From Heliocybe sulcata (taxonomy: Eukaryota; Basidiomycota; Agaricomycetes; Gloeophyllales; Gloeophyllaceae): a stretch of 64,000 nucleotides of DNA. A program made the translations under genes and the position numbers. Positions 1 to 12,968 of the stretch are shown in pieces (position 1 is the first letter of the stretch; each line of letters opens with the position of its first letter). The stretch is taken from the NCBI GenBank assembly GCA_004369045.1, contig ML213505.1, positions 286,591-350,590 on the forward strand, given 5' to 3'. Below the pieces are notes generated by a model. That model did not search any database and was not told the DNA's origin. It saw only the letters and a list, made by a program, of their open reading frames with translations.

Positions 1-712
1 AGAGCGGGTTGCTAGCCAAGCAAGTATTTTTCCCAGATACAGAAGAGCCGTAGCAGTCAGAATCAGCCGGAATTAGGGAAATCCGTCCAGCACAGGAGGA
101 GATTCGGGTGGGGGCGACAGGATGTGCATCTCGAGTGAGCAGGAAGTTCATTAGCGCGCGACGGAATCCCCATCAGTGGCCGACGGGAAGCGCAGGTGCA
201 CGTGGCCGGAAAATCAAACCTCGGTGACCCGAATGGCCGGTAGTGGCGACCAGAACCAAGCCTGAAATCATCCGAATACGGACCCGGCGGCAACCAAATT
301 CGGCTATGGGGAGGACCGGGGGCCTGGGCGCCTGTGACCGGATTGCCTGATAGGTGACCGGTTTATCATCTCACGCGACATTATTATGTCATGCATTTTC
401 AATTGTATATTCATCTCGCACTCTACCGCGAGGAAGATAGGAGATTTAGGGAGTTGCTGTCCTGAGACTAGATTATGCAGTGCTTTCATATATTGAAGAC
501 TACTACTGTAACAAGAGAGTTCTATACAGTTGCAAATCAGAGTGCGTGAAGATAAACGGATGATCGATGAATGGGGATGCAAGTATCGACGTAAGCAAAA
601 GAATGAACCATGCTAGCATGCAGAGGTTTATTATATGATAGAACATGATAAGATGAATGTGGACTTTAACTTTCATGAGGCTCTTACACTTCGCAGTCAT
701 GACAGATCATAA
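1..712. other. Intergenic, no gene recognised
   Basis: This stretch lies beyond the stop codon of the minus-strand GID7 gene and reaches the left window edge. The first 300 bases are GC-rich and the rest AT-rich. The open frames are short, show no family resemblance and lack plausible splice pairs. It probably holds the GID7 3' UTR and flanking sequence of a gene outside the window. Confidence 0.5.
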
Positions 713-3700
713 TCAGAAAGCACCGTCCACGGTCCCACCTCCGCCATGCAAGTGTCCATCAAGGGTCTCTCTGCTCTTACCCTTGCCTTTGCTACTTCCG
801 TCTTGAGGCTCCTCTTCCGTCGTGGGGAGACGCTCGGGCGACTCGAGCGCTTCCCATATCCGGATAGTATGGTCGTCCGAGCACGATGCAAATAACCGCT
901 CGTTCTTCGGATTCCATGACACCGAGTTTACGCTGCCAGCGCCATGTCCCGGCAGGACCTCCAGTAATGTACCACTGTCACGATGCCAAACGTAGACGTT
1001 TCCGTCTGTAGTCACAGATGATTAGTGTGAAAGCGGGTGCGCAGGCATAAAGAAGCTTACCTTCACTGCCGCTTACAATGAAGTTGCTGTCCACGCCACC
1101 GAAGCAACTCCGGATGACGTGACGTCCTTGGTGCTGGCCAGTGAACTTGCGAGCGACCCGGCAGGTCGATAGATCCCATAGATGAATTTCCTAGTGGACA
1201 ACTATGAGCGCGAATACACTCATCAAGACACAGAATACTTGCATCTGGTGCTTGGTTGATCAATGCGTATTGTGAATCTGGCGAGATCTTGACACTGGTG
1301 GTTTCACCATCCAGACGAATAGATCTATTTCACCATTGTCAATATATCATGCCATTACGGTACAGCAAGAAGACCTACGCCTCCGTCTGTTTCGTCGCCA
1401 GGTCGTAGATGATCATGCGGTTCTCCGACTCCCGACTCGCCGTGTTGGGCCGCGCCCCACCACCTCCCGTAGGCGGCGTGATACTCTCGCTCCGACCCGG
1501 GCCTGTTGTTGAGCCCGGCGCCGAAGGTGCTGAATAGTGCATACCAACGGCAACAACTCGAGAGAAGTCAGGCGTAACGGCGAGGTCGGTCACTCGGATG
1601 GAAGTTGCACCCCATGTATCACGTCTCTTGCCATCGGCATCCTATAGAAAGATAAATCAGTCTTCAGGCTTGGAAGGACGAAAGGAATGGGGCTCAAATA
1701 CTAACCCAGAGTATAATCTTCCGATCCAGACCCCCAGAGATGAAGCCGGACCCATCTGGCAGCCATGCAAGTGAAGTGACCGTGTCGGTGTGCTCCTTCA
1801 GCACTCGGATGCAGATGCCTGACTGCCCATCGTATTATTATCTCAACATCGGTCATTAACCACAGGCAGGACTTACAGTGGTATTCCACATTCGCACGGT
1901 ATCGTCAGAGGCTGTAAGGAGTAATGAGTCGTCTAGCGACCACGCCAAATATCCAACTGCATATTGGTGATCGCGTAATACGAAGTCGACTGTATATTGC
2001 CGCGCTGATAAATCCTTCTCGGGCTAAAGAAGCATAGATGATGAGCGTCAGCTTCAAAGGGCGGCAGACAAGAGTAATAAGTTCTAGGCACTATGAGAAA
2101 GGCTTTGGTACAGCCAAAAGCAAGGAAGTTCGACAGGATTTCGGGACTCTCACAGGCTTCCGCCCGACATAGCTGCATAGTGTCCCCATACGTGAATGCC
2201 CCATGCCAGATGATATACGAGCTCCAGGCAACCGCAAGACGGCTTGGAAGCATGAAACCCCAGACACGGGAAACGCACTCACCCCAATCCTCCATATCAA
2301 CGCAGTCCGATCACTCCCAGCAGTCGCCAGCCTCGTCCCATCATGGCTCCACTCCACCGCCCACACCTCGTCCAAATGCCCCTCAAGTATCGCCGTCGTC
2401 ACCCTCGGAAAATGCCTCTCCCGATCACAATGGTGGTCCGTATACAACGAAAAGTGCGATCTTGAATTCGGCGACGTGAGCGAGAGCGGCACATTGTGGT
2501 ACAGACAGGCTGATTGCTGAAAGAGCAACGCTTGCGAGAGCAGGGTTGCGAGACGCCGTGGGGGGATCATGAGTGATGAGGGGATATAACCTGTGATACG
2601 AGCGCAGCATAGCTTCAGATCTATATATACGGAGATTAGGCCCGCATATATACGCACGTTGAAGGTTAGCCAATAGCCGTCGTCTTGACGTGCCCGAGGC
2701 GCCGTCCCATCCGGCTCGCTGTCGTAGGTCAGCAGCGTCTGTGCACATCATGAGACTAATGACGGACACGTATAAGATAAGATTATCCATGTCGCAGATG
2801 GATATGGAGCATCGCACCTTGATAACGAGTGCAACTGATCCGCATCGACGTGCGACGGTGCAAGCTCGTTTCGCAAGACTTGTAGTGCAACAGTCGTGTC
2901 CTCTGCTTCTAAAAGCTCAAGATACTTCTGCTGACTAATCAAATACTTGGCCTCCTAGAGACGTGAATGTTCAATCGCTTCAAGCATACAGAGCATAATA
3001 ACATACCCATAACCCATCTTCTTCAGTGACACCCAACTGCAGTAGGGCTCGCTCCGCCTCGTCCCACCGCGCTTCCAGTATGCACGTCCTAAAATCCGCC
3101 ACTTCCGGCGTTTCCATCGCATAGCCAGACTCTGCCTCCAGGGTCGCAGCAGACTCGCTATCCTACACCGTCAGTGAACTCGCTACAAGCCCAAAGCAGT
3201 GCACGTACATATAGCCCACATCTCGCAGCGCTTGTATCACCAGCCTAACAAACTCCTCCCGGTCCACAAACGAATCTTCATACAGAGTACTCCCAGGAAG
3301 ACTGACGCGCGCAACAGCCGACGCGGCGCTCTTGCCGTTCATCGCCATCAGCTTCCACGGCGCCGCGCCAGCACCATGCGTCGGACTCAACGACCCATTC
3401 GTGTGCCCGTTCGTAGCCGGGCTGAACCCATTCGACGCCGACTTGGGCGATGCCACACCCGGCGCAGGCGCAATAGTAGAAGGCCCTGCTTCTGGCATGG
3501 CGTCGACCATCGAGAGGCGTCCGTAGGCCTCGAGTTCGCCCCGCCTCATCGGGGACACACTATCAGCAATATGCTTAAGCACGCGCTCGTCCGAAGGCGG
3601 CATCTGCAGGCTACTCTCGGTGCGCGTCGAGCTGTGGCTGTTGATCCTTTGTCGCTTCCGCGCCGGCTCCTCGTCTGCCCATACATGATAAACGCGCGTC

Positions 3701-4226
3701 ACCCCAGGGATATAGAGGGGCCATACCTTGCAGGTCTGCGGGTCCCTCAACGCTTGCGTCTTCCTCCTCAAGTTCAGCCCTCGTGCGCGTGCCCGGGACT
3801 CGACTCGGCTCGGCCCTTACCCTTCTCGCAGATTCAGCGCCCAAAGACACAGACAAGGCACGTGCAGCCCTCTCCTCACTCCCTTGTTCGCGTTCCAGTA
3901 TTCCGCCCTGCAGTAGAGTAGCTAACCTGTATGCGTCCGGGACGGCGCCCCTTGTCGTGTTGCGGTCCTCGTTGGATGAATCAATATTGGCAGCGTTCGT
4001 TGCGCTGGATAGCCAGCATAAACCTCTCTCTGCAGACAATCAGGAGCGAAGACGCAGCGTCGGTCAAGTTGCAGGGCAGGGGGGGTTCCGTAACTAAAGA
4101 GTGCGCTGCTCATGGCTTACCGGATGAATGCGGTCGACTTTCCACGTGCGCTCTGCGTGGCCGGATCCCCATATACGGGCTCTATCTGCCTCGAGGCTCT
4201 GAGCGTCCTCCTGCGCTCCATCCATT
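713..4226 (-). CDS. GID7: GID7/WDR26-type LisH-CTLH-WD40 subunit of the GID/CTLH E3 ubiquitin ligase
   Basis: This is a many-exon WD40 protein of the Gid7/WDR26 family. In that family the protein scaffolds the GID/CTLH ubiquitin ligase, which in yeast degrades gluconeogenic enzymes. A LisH-like helix ([18 protein letters not shown]) is encoded near 3200-3260. A typical CTLH segment ([20 protein letters not shown]) lies near 2840-2930. WD repeats then run to the end, for example [19 protein letters not shown] near 2300-2400 and [16 protein letters not shown] near 880. The stop is at 713-715. The N-terminal part is Ser/Pro-rich with a basic ARKRQR patch. A 52-bp intron (GTATGG...GGGCAG) joins it to an upstream exon. 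I place the start at an ATG at 4226, followed by a GTAAGC donor near 4120, but the first 100 or so residues are the least certain part. An ATG near 3600 (MPPSDERVL) is an alternative. Confidence 0.85.
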
Positions 4227-5065
4227 TGTGATCCTCCGGTCAGCTTAGAAATGTCTATCATTGGCACTGAGCTGCAGAGGAAACATGACACCACCCGGGT
4301 CCGAATCATGTACTTATCGCCTAATGGCTCCTGATGCCGATGCATGATGGTGCGGGGTTAATTGCCTCTGGCGTGCTTGCAGCAATCCCAGGTGAAAAGA
4401 GAAGCCCTGCCGTCCAACATGCCTCCATTCTTTTCACAGATGTCGTTAAATGACACACGCATAAGATATCGGACTCAATGCATACAGTACTTTATTGCAT
4501 GGCGTGTAGGCTTGTGCATGGGGATAACGTAGGCGGATGAGATGGGACTAGTACGGCTATAATTTGAATAATGCGTCGAGACTTGTTGAAATGCAGCAGA
4601 CAATGCGTGAATAATGCCGAATAGATATCGAGCAGTGGTCCAGAAGATAAGATCGTCGCAAATGCACAAGAAAGCGAAAGGGATATATAAGACAATTCGA
4701 CGAGATGAAACGAACATTATGCTATAACACAACGGAAGACACTAACGACACGGACATGCTGTTCTCCATTGTTTTCATTGTCCATGGCCAAGGCCACTTT
4801 TGCGATGCGAGGTCGACGGCGGCTTTTGAAGCGAGGAGTGCGGCGGAAATATAATGCTCTACGATCGTGGAGATGGGATTATGCCAAAGATGATGTATGC
4901 CGAGGAGACTGAGATGAGTCGATTAAATATAAATGCGATGGTAATGCTGGTTGAGACTGAGTGGGTTCCGATGTGTGCCGTCTATGAACAAAATGTCGTA
5001 GGAGTTCGTGATTTTGGGTGTCGTACAGCTTCTGTGATCGGCGGTCAAAAAGATACCGCCAGCAA
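4227..5065. other. Intergenic between GID7 and the Ecl1-like gene
   Basis: About 840 bases between two minus-strand genes. They should contain the GID7 promoter and the 3' UTR of the Ecl1-like gene. The AT-rich part at 4440-4740 has no coding-like frame. I see no repeat or RNA gene. Confidence 0.5.
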
Positions 5066-6435
5066 TCACCGCATCGCCCGCTCGCGATCTCTCAGCCCGC
5101 TTCTCCCACTTCCCAGCCCGGGAGCTAACTCGCGCCTGGCAGCACTGAAATCAAGTTCATCCGATCGAAGACGACCCCGCCGGCCCTCGGAGGTGTCTCT
5201 CTCCGAACTCCTTCCGTATCCCATCGTCAACTTCGCCATCGCATCAGCTACGGCGTGTTCCCGCCTTGCCGCTGCCCGTCCCCGGGTCTCAGGGGAGTAT
5301 GCGGCAGATACCTCCTGCTCTTCCATAGCGGGGACGGCCCGCTGCCGCGACGAGCGTGAGCGAGAAGCGCGCGACGGAGACCGAGAGAGCGTGTCGCGAC
5401 GACTGACACTGCTCTCATCTTCAGAACCTCGCTCCTTTCGGCGCCCTCGACGAGGTGTGGTATTGACTGCGGAACGTTCCCGAGAATTCACCGCCTCCCA
5501 CACGGCGGAGTTCGGAGGACGACGAAAAGTGGGAGTAGGCGAGGTAGATCGGAGGGTAGTGAGAGTATGGATGGAGGAGCAAGAGTACTTGGAAGATCCA
5601 TCCGTACTTGGGGAAGCAGGCGACGATCCCGTCTGCAAAAGAGCGAAGTATGACGGGAGACTTGCACGGTTACGCTTGGCCCTAGGCTTCGCCGTCCCAT
5701 CCTCCTGGTCATCCTTCGCCTTCTGTGAATGTCTGAACGTGTGAGTCCGACAGACCGGATCGTCGGAATAGGATAGATCATCGTCCGAAGGGTAGAGAGC
5801 AGTCGCAGGCGCACTCGTGGCAATGCCCGCCAACTCAGAAGGTGTTGAACCGGATGAGATTCGGCGGTGGAGGTGAGGGACGGTTGACCGATTGTTCGTG
5901 GTCGATGGGCGACGAGCGTAGGCGAGAGCCGAGGAAGGCATGGACTTTGTGAGGCCGATAGGGGGGAGGGAGGAGGAAGCAGCGGGGCTTTTGGTGGTCG
6001 TACCGGCCATGGGATCCATGGGAACGTCGGCGAGGTAGGCATAATCCTCGTCCAACCCGTACACCGGGCTTGAATCGTACTCCTCGTCCTCCTCTTCGAA
6101 AGCCGACGACGACCAGTTGGATGAAGCGGAGGTGAATGAGTACCGGTTACCTGCGCCACGGGAAGCGAGCGCTCCTCCGAGAGCGCTCGGAATTAGAGCC
6201 GGAACGTCGGACGCTAGGCCGGTCATGCTTTGCGGGAGATGAGGGGATGGGAAGGCGCTACTCGACGAGGAGATGGACGGCGAAGTAGCGTCAAGGTTCT
6301 CGCACTCGTCGGAGCAATATGCTCGCCTTTATAGGCAACGTGAGCAAAAAGGTTCCGCGCCTCGGACAAGGAATCCAAAACTTACCCGTCCACCTCCACA
6401 GGCTTGCCGCATGACAGGCAAATTTCTTCAAACAT
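5066..6435 (-). CDS. Ecl1/2/3-type zinc-binding protein with long disordered Ser/Arg-rich tail
   Basis: Exon 1 (6386-6435) encodes MFEEICLSCGKPVEVD. A 59-bp intron (6327-6385, GTAAG...AAAG) joins it to exon 2, which restores G-RAYCSDEC. The resulting C-x2-C...C-x3-C pattern within the first 25 residues is that of the Ecl1/2/3 zinc-binding domain. Members of this family extend chronological lifespan in fission yeast and act in starvation and metal-stress signalling. The remaining roughly 400 residues are low complexity: Ser/Pro/Arg-rich, with SRSRSSRQR-like stretches, an acidic FEEEDEEYDS patch and no clear fold. That is much longer than the small yeast proteins but common in basidiomycete relatives, as far as I recall. 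The stop is at 5066. A reverse-strand TATAAA lies about 130 bp upstream. The zinc-domain call is fairly firm; the function of the tail is unknown. Confidence 0.8.
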
Positions 6436-6561
6436 GCGAGCAAGTATGTAATGGATGACAGCCGGAGAGGCAGGCGAGCACAAGCGACAAGGGCAGGCGT
6501 GAGGTTACGGGCAGCTCGTGGGACGGAGGTATTGTGGCCAGGGCGGCGAGAGAAGGCAGCC

Positions 6562-6567
6562 TTTATA
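6562..6567 (-). promoter_or_regulatory. TATA box of the Ecl1-like gene
   Basis: TATAAA on the minus strand (within CGGTATAAAG), about 127 bp upstream of the ATG at 6435. This is a plausible distance for a fungal promoter. Position and motif only; no transcript data. Confidence 0.45.
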
Positions 6568-8816
6568 CCGGCGCAGGAGGTGAAGGGTGTGACTCAAGCG
6601 CACGACTTTGAGTGACCGTGACACCCCTCACAGCTTCCTGAAGCGGGCTGGACCCCGGTCTTCTGACGACCCTTGACACCGGCATGGCACCGTTTCGGTC
6701 TGCTTGACCCTAATCTAGATCGCCGGCCACAAAGGGAACTGGGGAGGTACGCACGTTTCCGCCATTGTTCTATGGGTAACGATATACATTTGCTGTCCAT
6801 TCCACTACCAGATTCCTTACCTCTGTAAACGTGCACAGAACTGTTCTGTAGCCGTCCCTGTCGGCATACCGCCGGCCTAATAAACGTCGCCAGCGTCACG
6901 TTCGTGCATCACGTTCATTGAGTGCCCCTAGATTGCCTGTCCTAGGAATCCCGGAGTCGATCAAATGACCTGTTCTCTTCTCCCTGTAAGGTGTCTTCTA
7001 GAGGCCAGGGTCTCGCGTTATCCGTTCTCCATACTTTGCGTTTGTGCCCCCATCGTGTCCGATCGCTTCATTTGGCGCAGATCTATCATTTGGCTTTGGA
7101 CTTCCTCCATGCTCGTGGTGTGTATTCACGTCGTTCGTGGGTGACATTGCAACATCGCGCTGCCCGGCGACCGGTGATTATTCTTGTCATACACCTCCAC
7201 GGTCGCATCGCAGCGTGGGCATCTGCGCGTCCGACATTTCCATTGTGTTCGGAGCGCTCCGAAAGATCCAATGCGGTCGCCCTGCGTGAAGATAGCCACC
7301 CTCTCGGTTCCACCGTCTATTGCCGACGTCTTATGATTCGGCGGCTAGTCCGAGAGACCCTCAACGCTAATTAACGCTAAACCACGAAGCACTGGCATTG
7401 CCAAAAAGAAAGAGCTGCGCCGTCTTCTTCAAGGTCAGAGGAATGTTGCCGGTGGCGAAGCGGAATGTCACGGTCACGAAGCATGCAGGGGTGGCAAGAA
7501 ACAAAGATGACGTCGTGGTCGTGGCATTTTTATTCAGACCGTCTATGTTTCCGTGGCAGCAGCCGACTGCAGGATCCGTTCAACGCGCTGCGTCATGTTC
7601 AGGTGACCGGACCGCCGCAATTATAGTCGCGCCTGAGACGCGTCCTCTGTGTTACCATGGTCATGCAGGCCACTCTCTTACTGACGTCTACACGGTCAGC
7701 TGCGCAGTACCCCATCCCCAGGGAAAGAGCGTTGTGTCAGATTCAGTTTCCTGGCATCATGGTATTCATCATCCGTCGCACCTATTCCGCAATACTGAGT
7801 CATGGGGTGTTGTGGGCGCGTAGACACCCCCGAACATTTATCACCACGGATTCATCATCCCATCCTCCGTCTCTCCGATGCTTAGGCGGGTCTAGTCTAG
7901 ACCTTTCACCGAGTGGGCGGGCCCATTTAGAGTCGGTGGCGAGCGCTTAAGCCCTCGTAACCAGTTAACCCTCCGATGCATGAGGGAATGACGCCATCCA
8001 CAGCAGCACCGTCGGGATGACCGACTGACGTGCGTCGGGGCGTCATTCTCTTTCAAAATAACACCTTGCATCTGTTCTCATCAAGTCGGACGAGGATGGT
8101 GTTGTTGTTCCGAGCGCCATCACCCAACTGTCAGCACGCTCCACAACGCCCACGCCCCACAACGTCGGCCCTCGCCACCTCTCCGCGTCCGAAAAACTCA
8201 AGCTTTGATCCCGTCGAAGTAGAACTTCCATGGAATATTTTACTTTACTATTCTCGTCGAACAATGCCATGTCACTCATCCCGGAATGCGTCCGATTTGT
8301 ATTAGATTTATCTCTGCAACTTCCATGCCTGAAAAGGGGCACTCCGTGCACCGCAAGAAAACTCAGAAGCCAGAATGACACCAAGATCATCCTTGCTGTG
8401 CACTCTCCCATATCCGGCCCACAATAGCTTCAGACAATGCGCCTGTCAAACCCGGAAAATGCAAGAACATCAACTATGCGAGCTGCTATCGTCTTCTGTG
8501 AAGAACCATGCAAGCGGCTATCGCGCTCCCATGCTACGCCCACCTTCTGTGCCAGCAACATTTCACGAAAGCATGATTCCACGCCCGACTCGCGATGAGC
8601 AACACCGCTCCTGTAGGCTATAAATACCAGGAACAAAACTTCAGAAAACGCAATACATCGAGCAAATCGTATCTACTGTCGATCCTAGGGGCTGCCCCTA
8701 TATGGATACGACGCGGGCGTACTGCCGCCCATGAGGGGGTTCCACGGTGCGAGGCCTAAGAAACCTTCAGCTTCAGGTACCGTCCGTGCCGCACGGCGAG
8801 GTCTCCGACGCAGCCC
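6568..8816. other. 2.2-kb gap without a recognisable gene
   Basis: The interval lies between the Ecl1-like promoter and the VPS54 stop codon. Several open frames of 60-140 codons exist on both strands, but they overlap, have skewed composition, match no family I know and lack linked splice signals. A TATAAATA occurs at about 8620 on the plus strand with no convincing coding frame after it. The stretch could hold a long 5' leader, a non-coding RNA or a decayed gene. Confidence 0.4.
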
Positions 8817-11800
8817 TCATAACGGCGACTGTTCCGTATTCGACGCGTCTGTCTCGGTCGTCCCATTCGGACCGGGCGTCTCCGCGACCTCTCTGAACCC
8901 GGCCTTCTCGGGTGGCGGAGGCACCTCCTCAACAGCTGCCTTCGTCGGTCCGGGAGACGGAGACGGCAGCGGCTTCTCCTTTTCCGGCGACCTCACATCC
9001 CGCGACGCGAGCATATTCTTGATCCTCTGGTTCGCCGTCGTCCCGGACTCTGCTCTCCGCGCCACAGCTTTCTCCTGCACGATCGTCTCCAGCATCGTGC
9101 TCGGCGCATTCACATTTTTGAGATTCGACAGCTTCTCGTGCAGGTATCTGGCGTCCGCCAGCAATCTACCGTGCAAAGCGTAAGCTGTCACTCCGATGAC
9201 CAAGAACCGACAACATGCCGTACCTATCTTTCGCCTCCTGTGATGGAAGCTCAATCTTCTGGTACTCTTCAGACAGCCTATGATTGATAGCCGCGAAAAC
9301 CTGAGTCATCACATACTGTAACCAAATCCGCAGTCAGAATCAGTGTCCAGGACGCCGAGCCCGAAGAGCCAACTGACCTCTACTATCTGATGAGGCATGT
9401 ATCGCGATAGCACCTTGTGAAGCGTAATGGTCTCTTTGACAAGCAGCTCCATGTAACTATTGATGCCCGATGCGGACTTGGGCCCGTTCCAGTCCACTGT
9501 CTGTTATACACGGTCAACAAAAACGCAGGATTCGGAAAACTGCCCATGCCTGTAACGTGCGTATATGGGCATGCAACCGTTCCCCCATGATCGCAATGAG
9601 CTTCGCGTGGATCTCATTCTGATGCTCCTGATAATCCTACAAATCGCATGCTCAATACCCGCCATCCGACTCGTCAGGGGCGCCCACTCACCCGCTTCAG
9701 TTTATCAAACTCAACCAGCATGACCGCCTGCTTCTGGCTCAGGTGCCGCCGGAACGTCTCCCGCACATACGGGATCAACGAAATCATAATCGACAACGAT
9801 TGCGATGCCAGCGCTGCCCGCCAGGAGTAAGTACATCAGCAACTTCGAAAAATCAAAACCGAGGCGTCACCAGGAAAGGGGCACTGCACTCACCCAGGTG
9901 CTTCGCAGTGATATTCTTCAGGCCCGCACTCCGCATCGCGCCCGCCCCAAGCACGACCTGGCACGTACGCGAATTGAACGCCTTGAGAAACTCAATGACG
10001 CGGCTCATGGCGTCCGTCGTAAGCATCGACAGGTTGGTGATCAATTTCAGGTAGTCGATGAGGAGGTCGAGCGTCTGCAGAGTCGCCGGTACGGCAAAGT
10101 ACGACTGGCTCTCCACCTTGAGGTGCTTCGCCCCTGCAGTCCCATTCGAAGGGCTCGGCGACATGGGCGACGTCGGAACATCAGTCGCCGAGGGCACGGA
10201 CAGCGAATCCCCCGCATGGCTCAGCTGCAACTGCGGCGGATCGCGCACCGCACAATCGACGATGATATCCGCTATCCTTTGCTTTGCAGCCGCCACCTCC
10301 GCAGGGCTCCACTGCTCGTCCTCGACCAGCTTCGCCGACTGCGTCAGCCGCGTCTGGTGGAACACCTGCAAGAACGCTTTAGCCTGGCTGACCGCTGCGC
10401 CCCGGAGGCTCACGATCATCCTCTGGCATGCGATCTCGCAGTTGACAACAAAGTCCCAGCTTAGCTGGAAGACATCGCAGAAGTCCTGGAGACTGAGACT
10501 ACTGTGCGCTTCGGACCGAGTGTTGAGAATTTGGGCGCAGAAGATGTTGGCGCTTTCCGCAGAGGTGATGAGGAGGTCGGATAGCGATGATTGGATGGTG
10601 TCTAGTGACACTGGGGACGGGCGTGCTACGGCAAGAGGTGTCGCCTGTGGTCTAGGCCTAGACAAACCAAACGTTCCTCAGAAGTCCTGCACGTGCGAAA
10701 CTAAACCTGCTTACTGCAATCCCTCTAGAACCTCGACAAGGATACCATTCTGCGTCTTAATACCCTTGATGCACTTGAGAAGGCTGTCGTAAGTAGCCCG
10801 TATCCAGCTCATAAACTCCGCCTGGCTGAGTGATTTGAAATGCGTATCGAGGGCCGACTTCTGCGTCTCAGAGTCGTCAAAATCAATACCAGACGGTAAT
10901 TGCTAATAGAATATGAAAATAGTCAGTAAAGATCCGAATAACCAGCGTCACATGGAGCTTACACGCTTCACGACCCCTTTGACCTCCACGAGTACCACGT
11001 CTCGCCATGACTCTATAACCGCCTCCACGCCACCCTTTTCAGAGTCACGATGCCGCGCCCGTGCTAAACCACCTAACAGAGGTCGCAGTCGATCCCTCAA
11101 AGTCAAATCGATATCATTCTCCGCCTGTTCAACGTCACCCTTCGGCGTCGAGGTAGAATCGATACGGGCTAGAAGGTCCAGACGGAGCACACTCACCACC
11201 TCCGAGCTGAGGGAGGTGGCGATCTGCCATGTCAAGTCACGCAGGTGATCAGGAAGTGCAGAGAAGGCTTGGATCGTCGAAAGCGGGAACGTGGAAGCAG
11301 CGTGACGAGGTCCGCCGGATCGGGGTGTAGATGGAGAGGGAGAGGTTGGTCTTGAAGGGCCGTCGGACTCTGGTATTGGTGGGAGCGGGGATAAACGACC
11401 GTTTTCGCTGGGTAAGGAAGGCAAAGTCTTGGATGAAGGAGGTGGCGGGGGTTCTGCCTCCCATAGTCCTTCCAGCCCTTCGATAATGTTGAGAGCGTCC
11501 TGCCATTGACCGGCATCCACCAGACCTCGCGCGATTGCGAGTGTATCCCAGACTTCGCCGACTCTCTTTACCCCTTCTTTCACCACGCCTAGATTATCCT
11601 TCTTCAACTCTAATTGCACCCCTTTGGCTCCTTTCTTCGCTGTCCCTTCGTCGACCTCTTTGAGAGAAGCGCGTAACTGCGATATTCGAGACAGACATGT
11701 CGAGGACTCCGTCTGGAGGTCCTGAAGATTAGATAGAGCTGCGAAGAAGGAGGTCGACCGCAATGAGATCTCGTGGGTCAAGTGGGCTTCGAGGGTGTCG

Positions 11801-12587
11801 GTGTAATGTGAGAATTTGTCTAGCAGGGGTAGAGTATGGGACAGGGCAGTGGAATCAGAAAAGTCGGCCCCGCCTATTGATGCGGGATCCTGCTCGGTGA
11901 CCAGCGCAAAGGTTCTGGGATCTCCCAGGTCGAAGTTCGGCTCGAAGAAGACAGACGGCACGGTGTCAAGAGGAGGCAATGACGGTGCTGGGGGTTGACC
12001 GTAAGGCGTTCTGGGAGTTCTGAGCACATCACCTTGACTACTGGACGCTTCCGCTTCCCCAGCGAGTCTTGCATTTCGCTCTAGCCTCTCCCACTCGCCC
12101 TGGATGCCATTCAGGTAATGATCAAAGTCCTTCCGCCGTATCTGAGGAAGGTGTACAGGTTGGACTGCTGGGAGTCTCGAGTGCGCTTTTGGGGGAGCAC
12201 CCTGTTTGTGAGGGTTATTCAGAACAGTCGAGATAGCTTAAGGAACGCAGTCCAAAGAGAACCGTGAACCGTGAACACTTAGATAGAACGTCGAATGGAT
12301 GTGTACTTACCATTGAACCCATGCTTTGAACTACTCCATTCTGAAGGGATAGCACCTAGCGCTAGAGAGGTAGTGGATGCGCTCGGCAGCAACCCCTCCA
12401 GACGAAGTGTTGCACCTGAAGGAAAGTAATCTCCCCCACGACCTTCAGTAGTCTCTGAAACACTTCCGGGGCCAGGTCTCCGAGATGCAGGATCCCAGTT
12501 AAAGCGGTAAGGTCGAGGAGTAGCTTGGTTCTCCGGAGGTAGTGGCGAAGTGGGACGGGATGGAGGGGCTGAGCTGTACTCGGACAT
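8817..12587 (-). CDS. VPS54: Vps54, GARP tethering complex subunit
   Basis: Vps54 is the subunit of the Golgi-associated retrograde protein complex that tethers endosome-derived vesicles at the trans-Golgi. The N-terminal exon (from ATG 12587) is disordered. It is followed by a DFDHYLNGIQGEWERL segment and by VFFEPNFDLGDPRTFALVTE near 11,900, the conserved start of the Vps54 helical region. The Vps54 C-terminal domain is encoded by the exons near 10,650-9,850 (for example LLIDYLKLITNLSMLTTDAM) and continues through small exons to 8,820 (LLADARYLHEKLSNLKNVNA). The last 60 residues are Pro/Glu-rich. At least seven short introns interrupt the gene. The first intron appears to use the acceptor before CGCACTCGAG, which keeps the frame; the nearer CAG would break it. 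It is a complete-looking single-copy gene. Confidence 0.92.
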
Positions 12588-12968
12588 GGGAGTTCAATAA
12601 GCAGGTTCTGTGTTACGACAGTTGCGACATATAGGTAGCAGGGGCCCGGTATACGGCTCGAAGTGTGCACGTATGAGTTTGAATCAGTCGTAGCTCAGCG
12701 CTCAGTCCCAGGAAATGGCAAGCTCGACAGTTTAGGAATCTCGAATGCACTTCTTCACGCTCAGCAGTGCCGAAGTTCGAGGTTGCGAAAGGAAGACAGG
12801 CCGCACTGCCAGGATTGTTGCATCCTTGACACAAGAATAACTCGACACATAACGGACATATCCACGTGACTTCTTTAAGTCCTTTGAATACAAGTCTGCA
12901 CTTCTACTCCTGAGTATATGTAGAACCCAACATCATTTACATATTCCACTTTTGATAGAGATACGACG
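12588..12968. other. Intergenic between VPS54 and tryptophan synthase
   Basis: About 380 bases between two minus-strand genes, expected to contain the VPS54 promoter and the tryptophan synthase 3' UTR. No coding-like frame or structured element was seen. Confidence 0.5.

Noticed and set aside
4854-5744. 296-codon plus-strand open frame
   Set aside because: It is antisense to the Ecl1-like coding exon and its composition (Arg/Ser-rich, no motifs) is a mirror of that biased sequence.
10058-10792. 244-codon plus-strand open frame
   Set aside because: Antisense to conserved Vps54 C-terminal domain exons; no family resemblance of its own.
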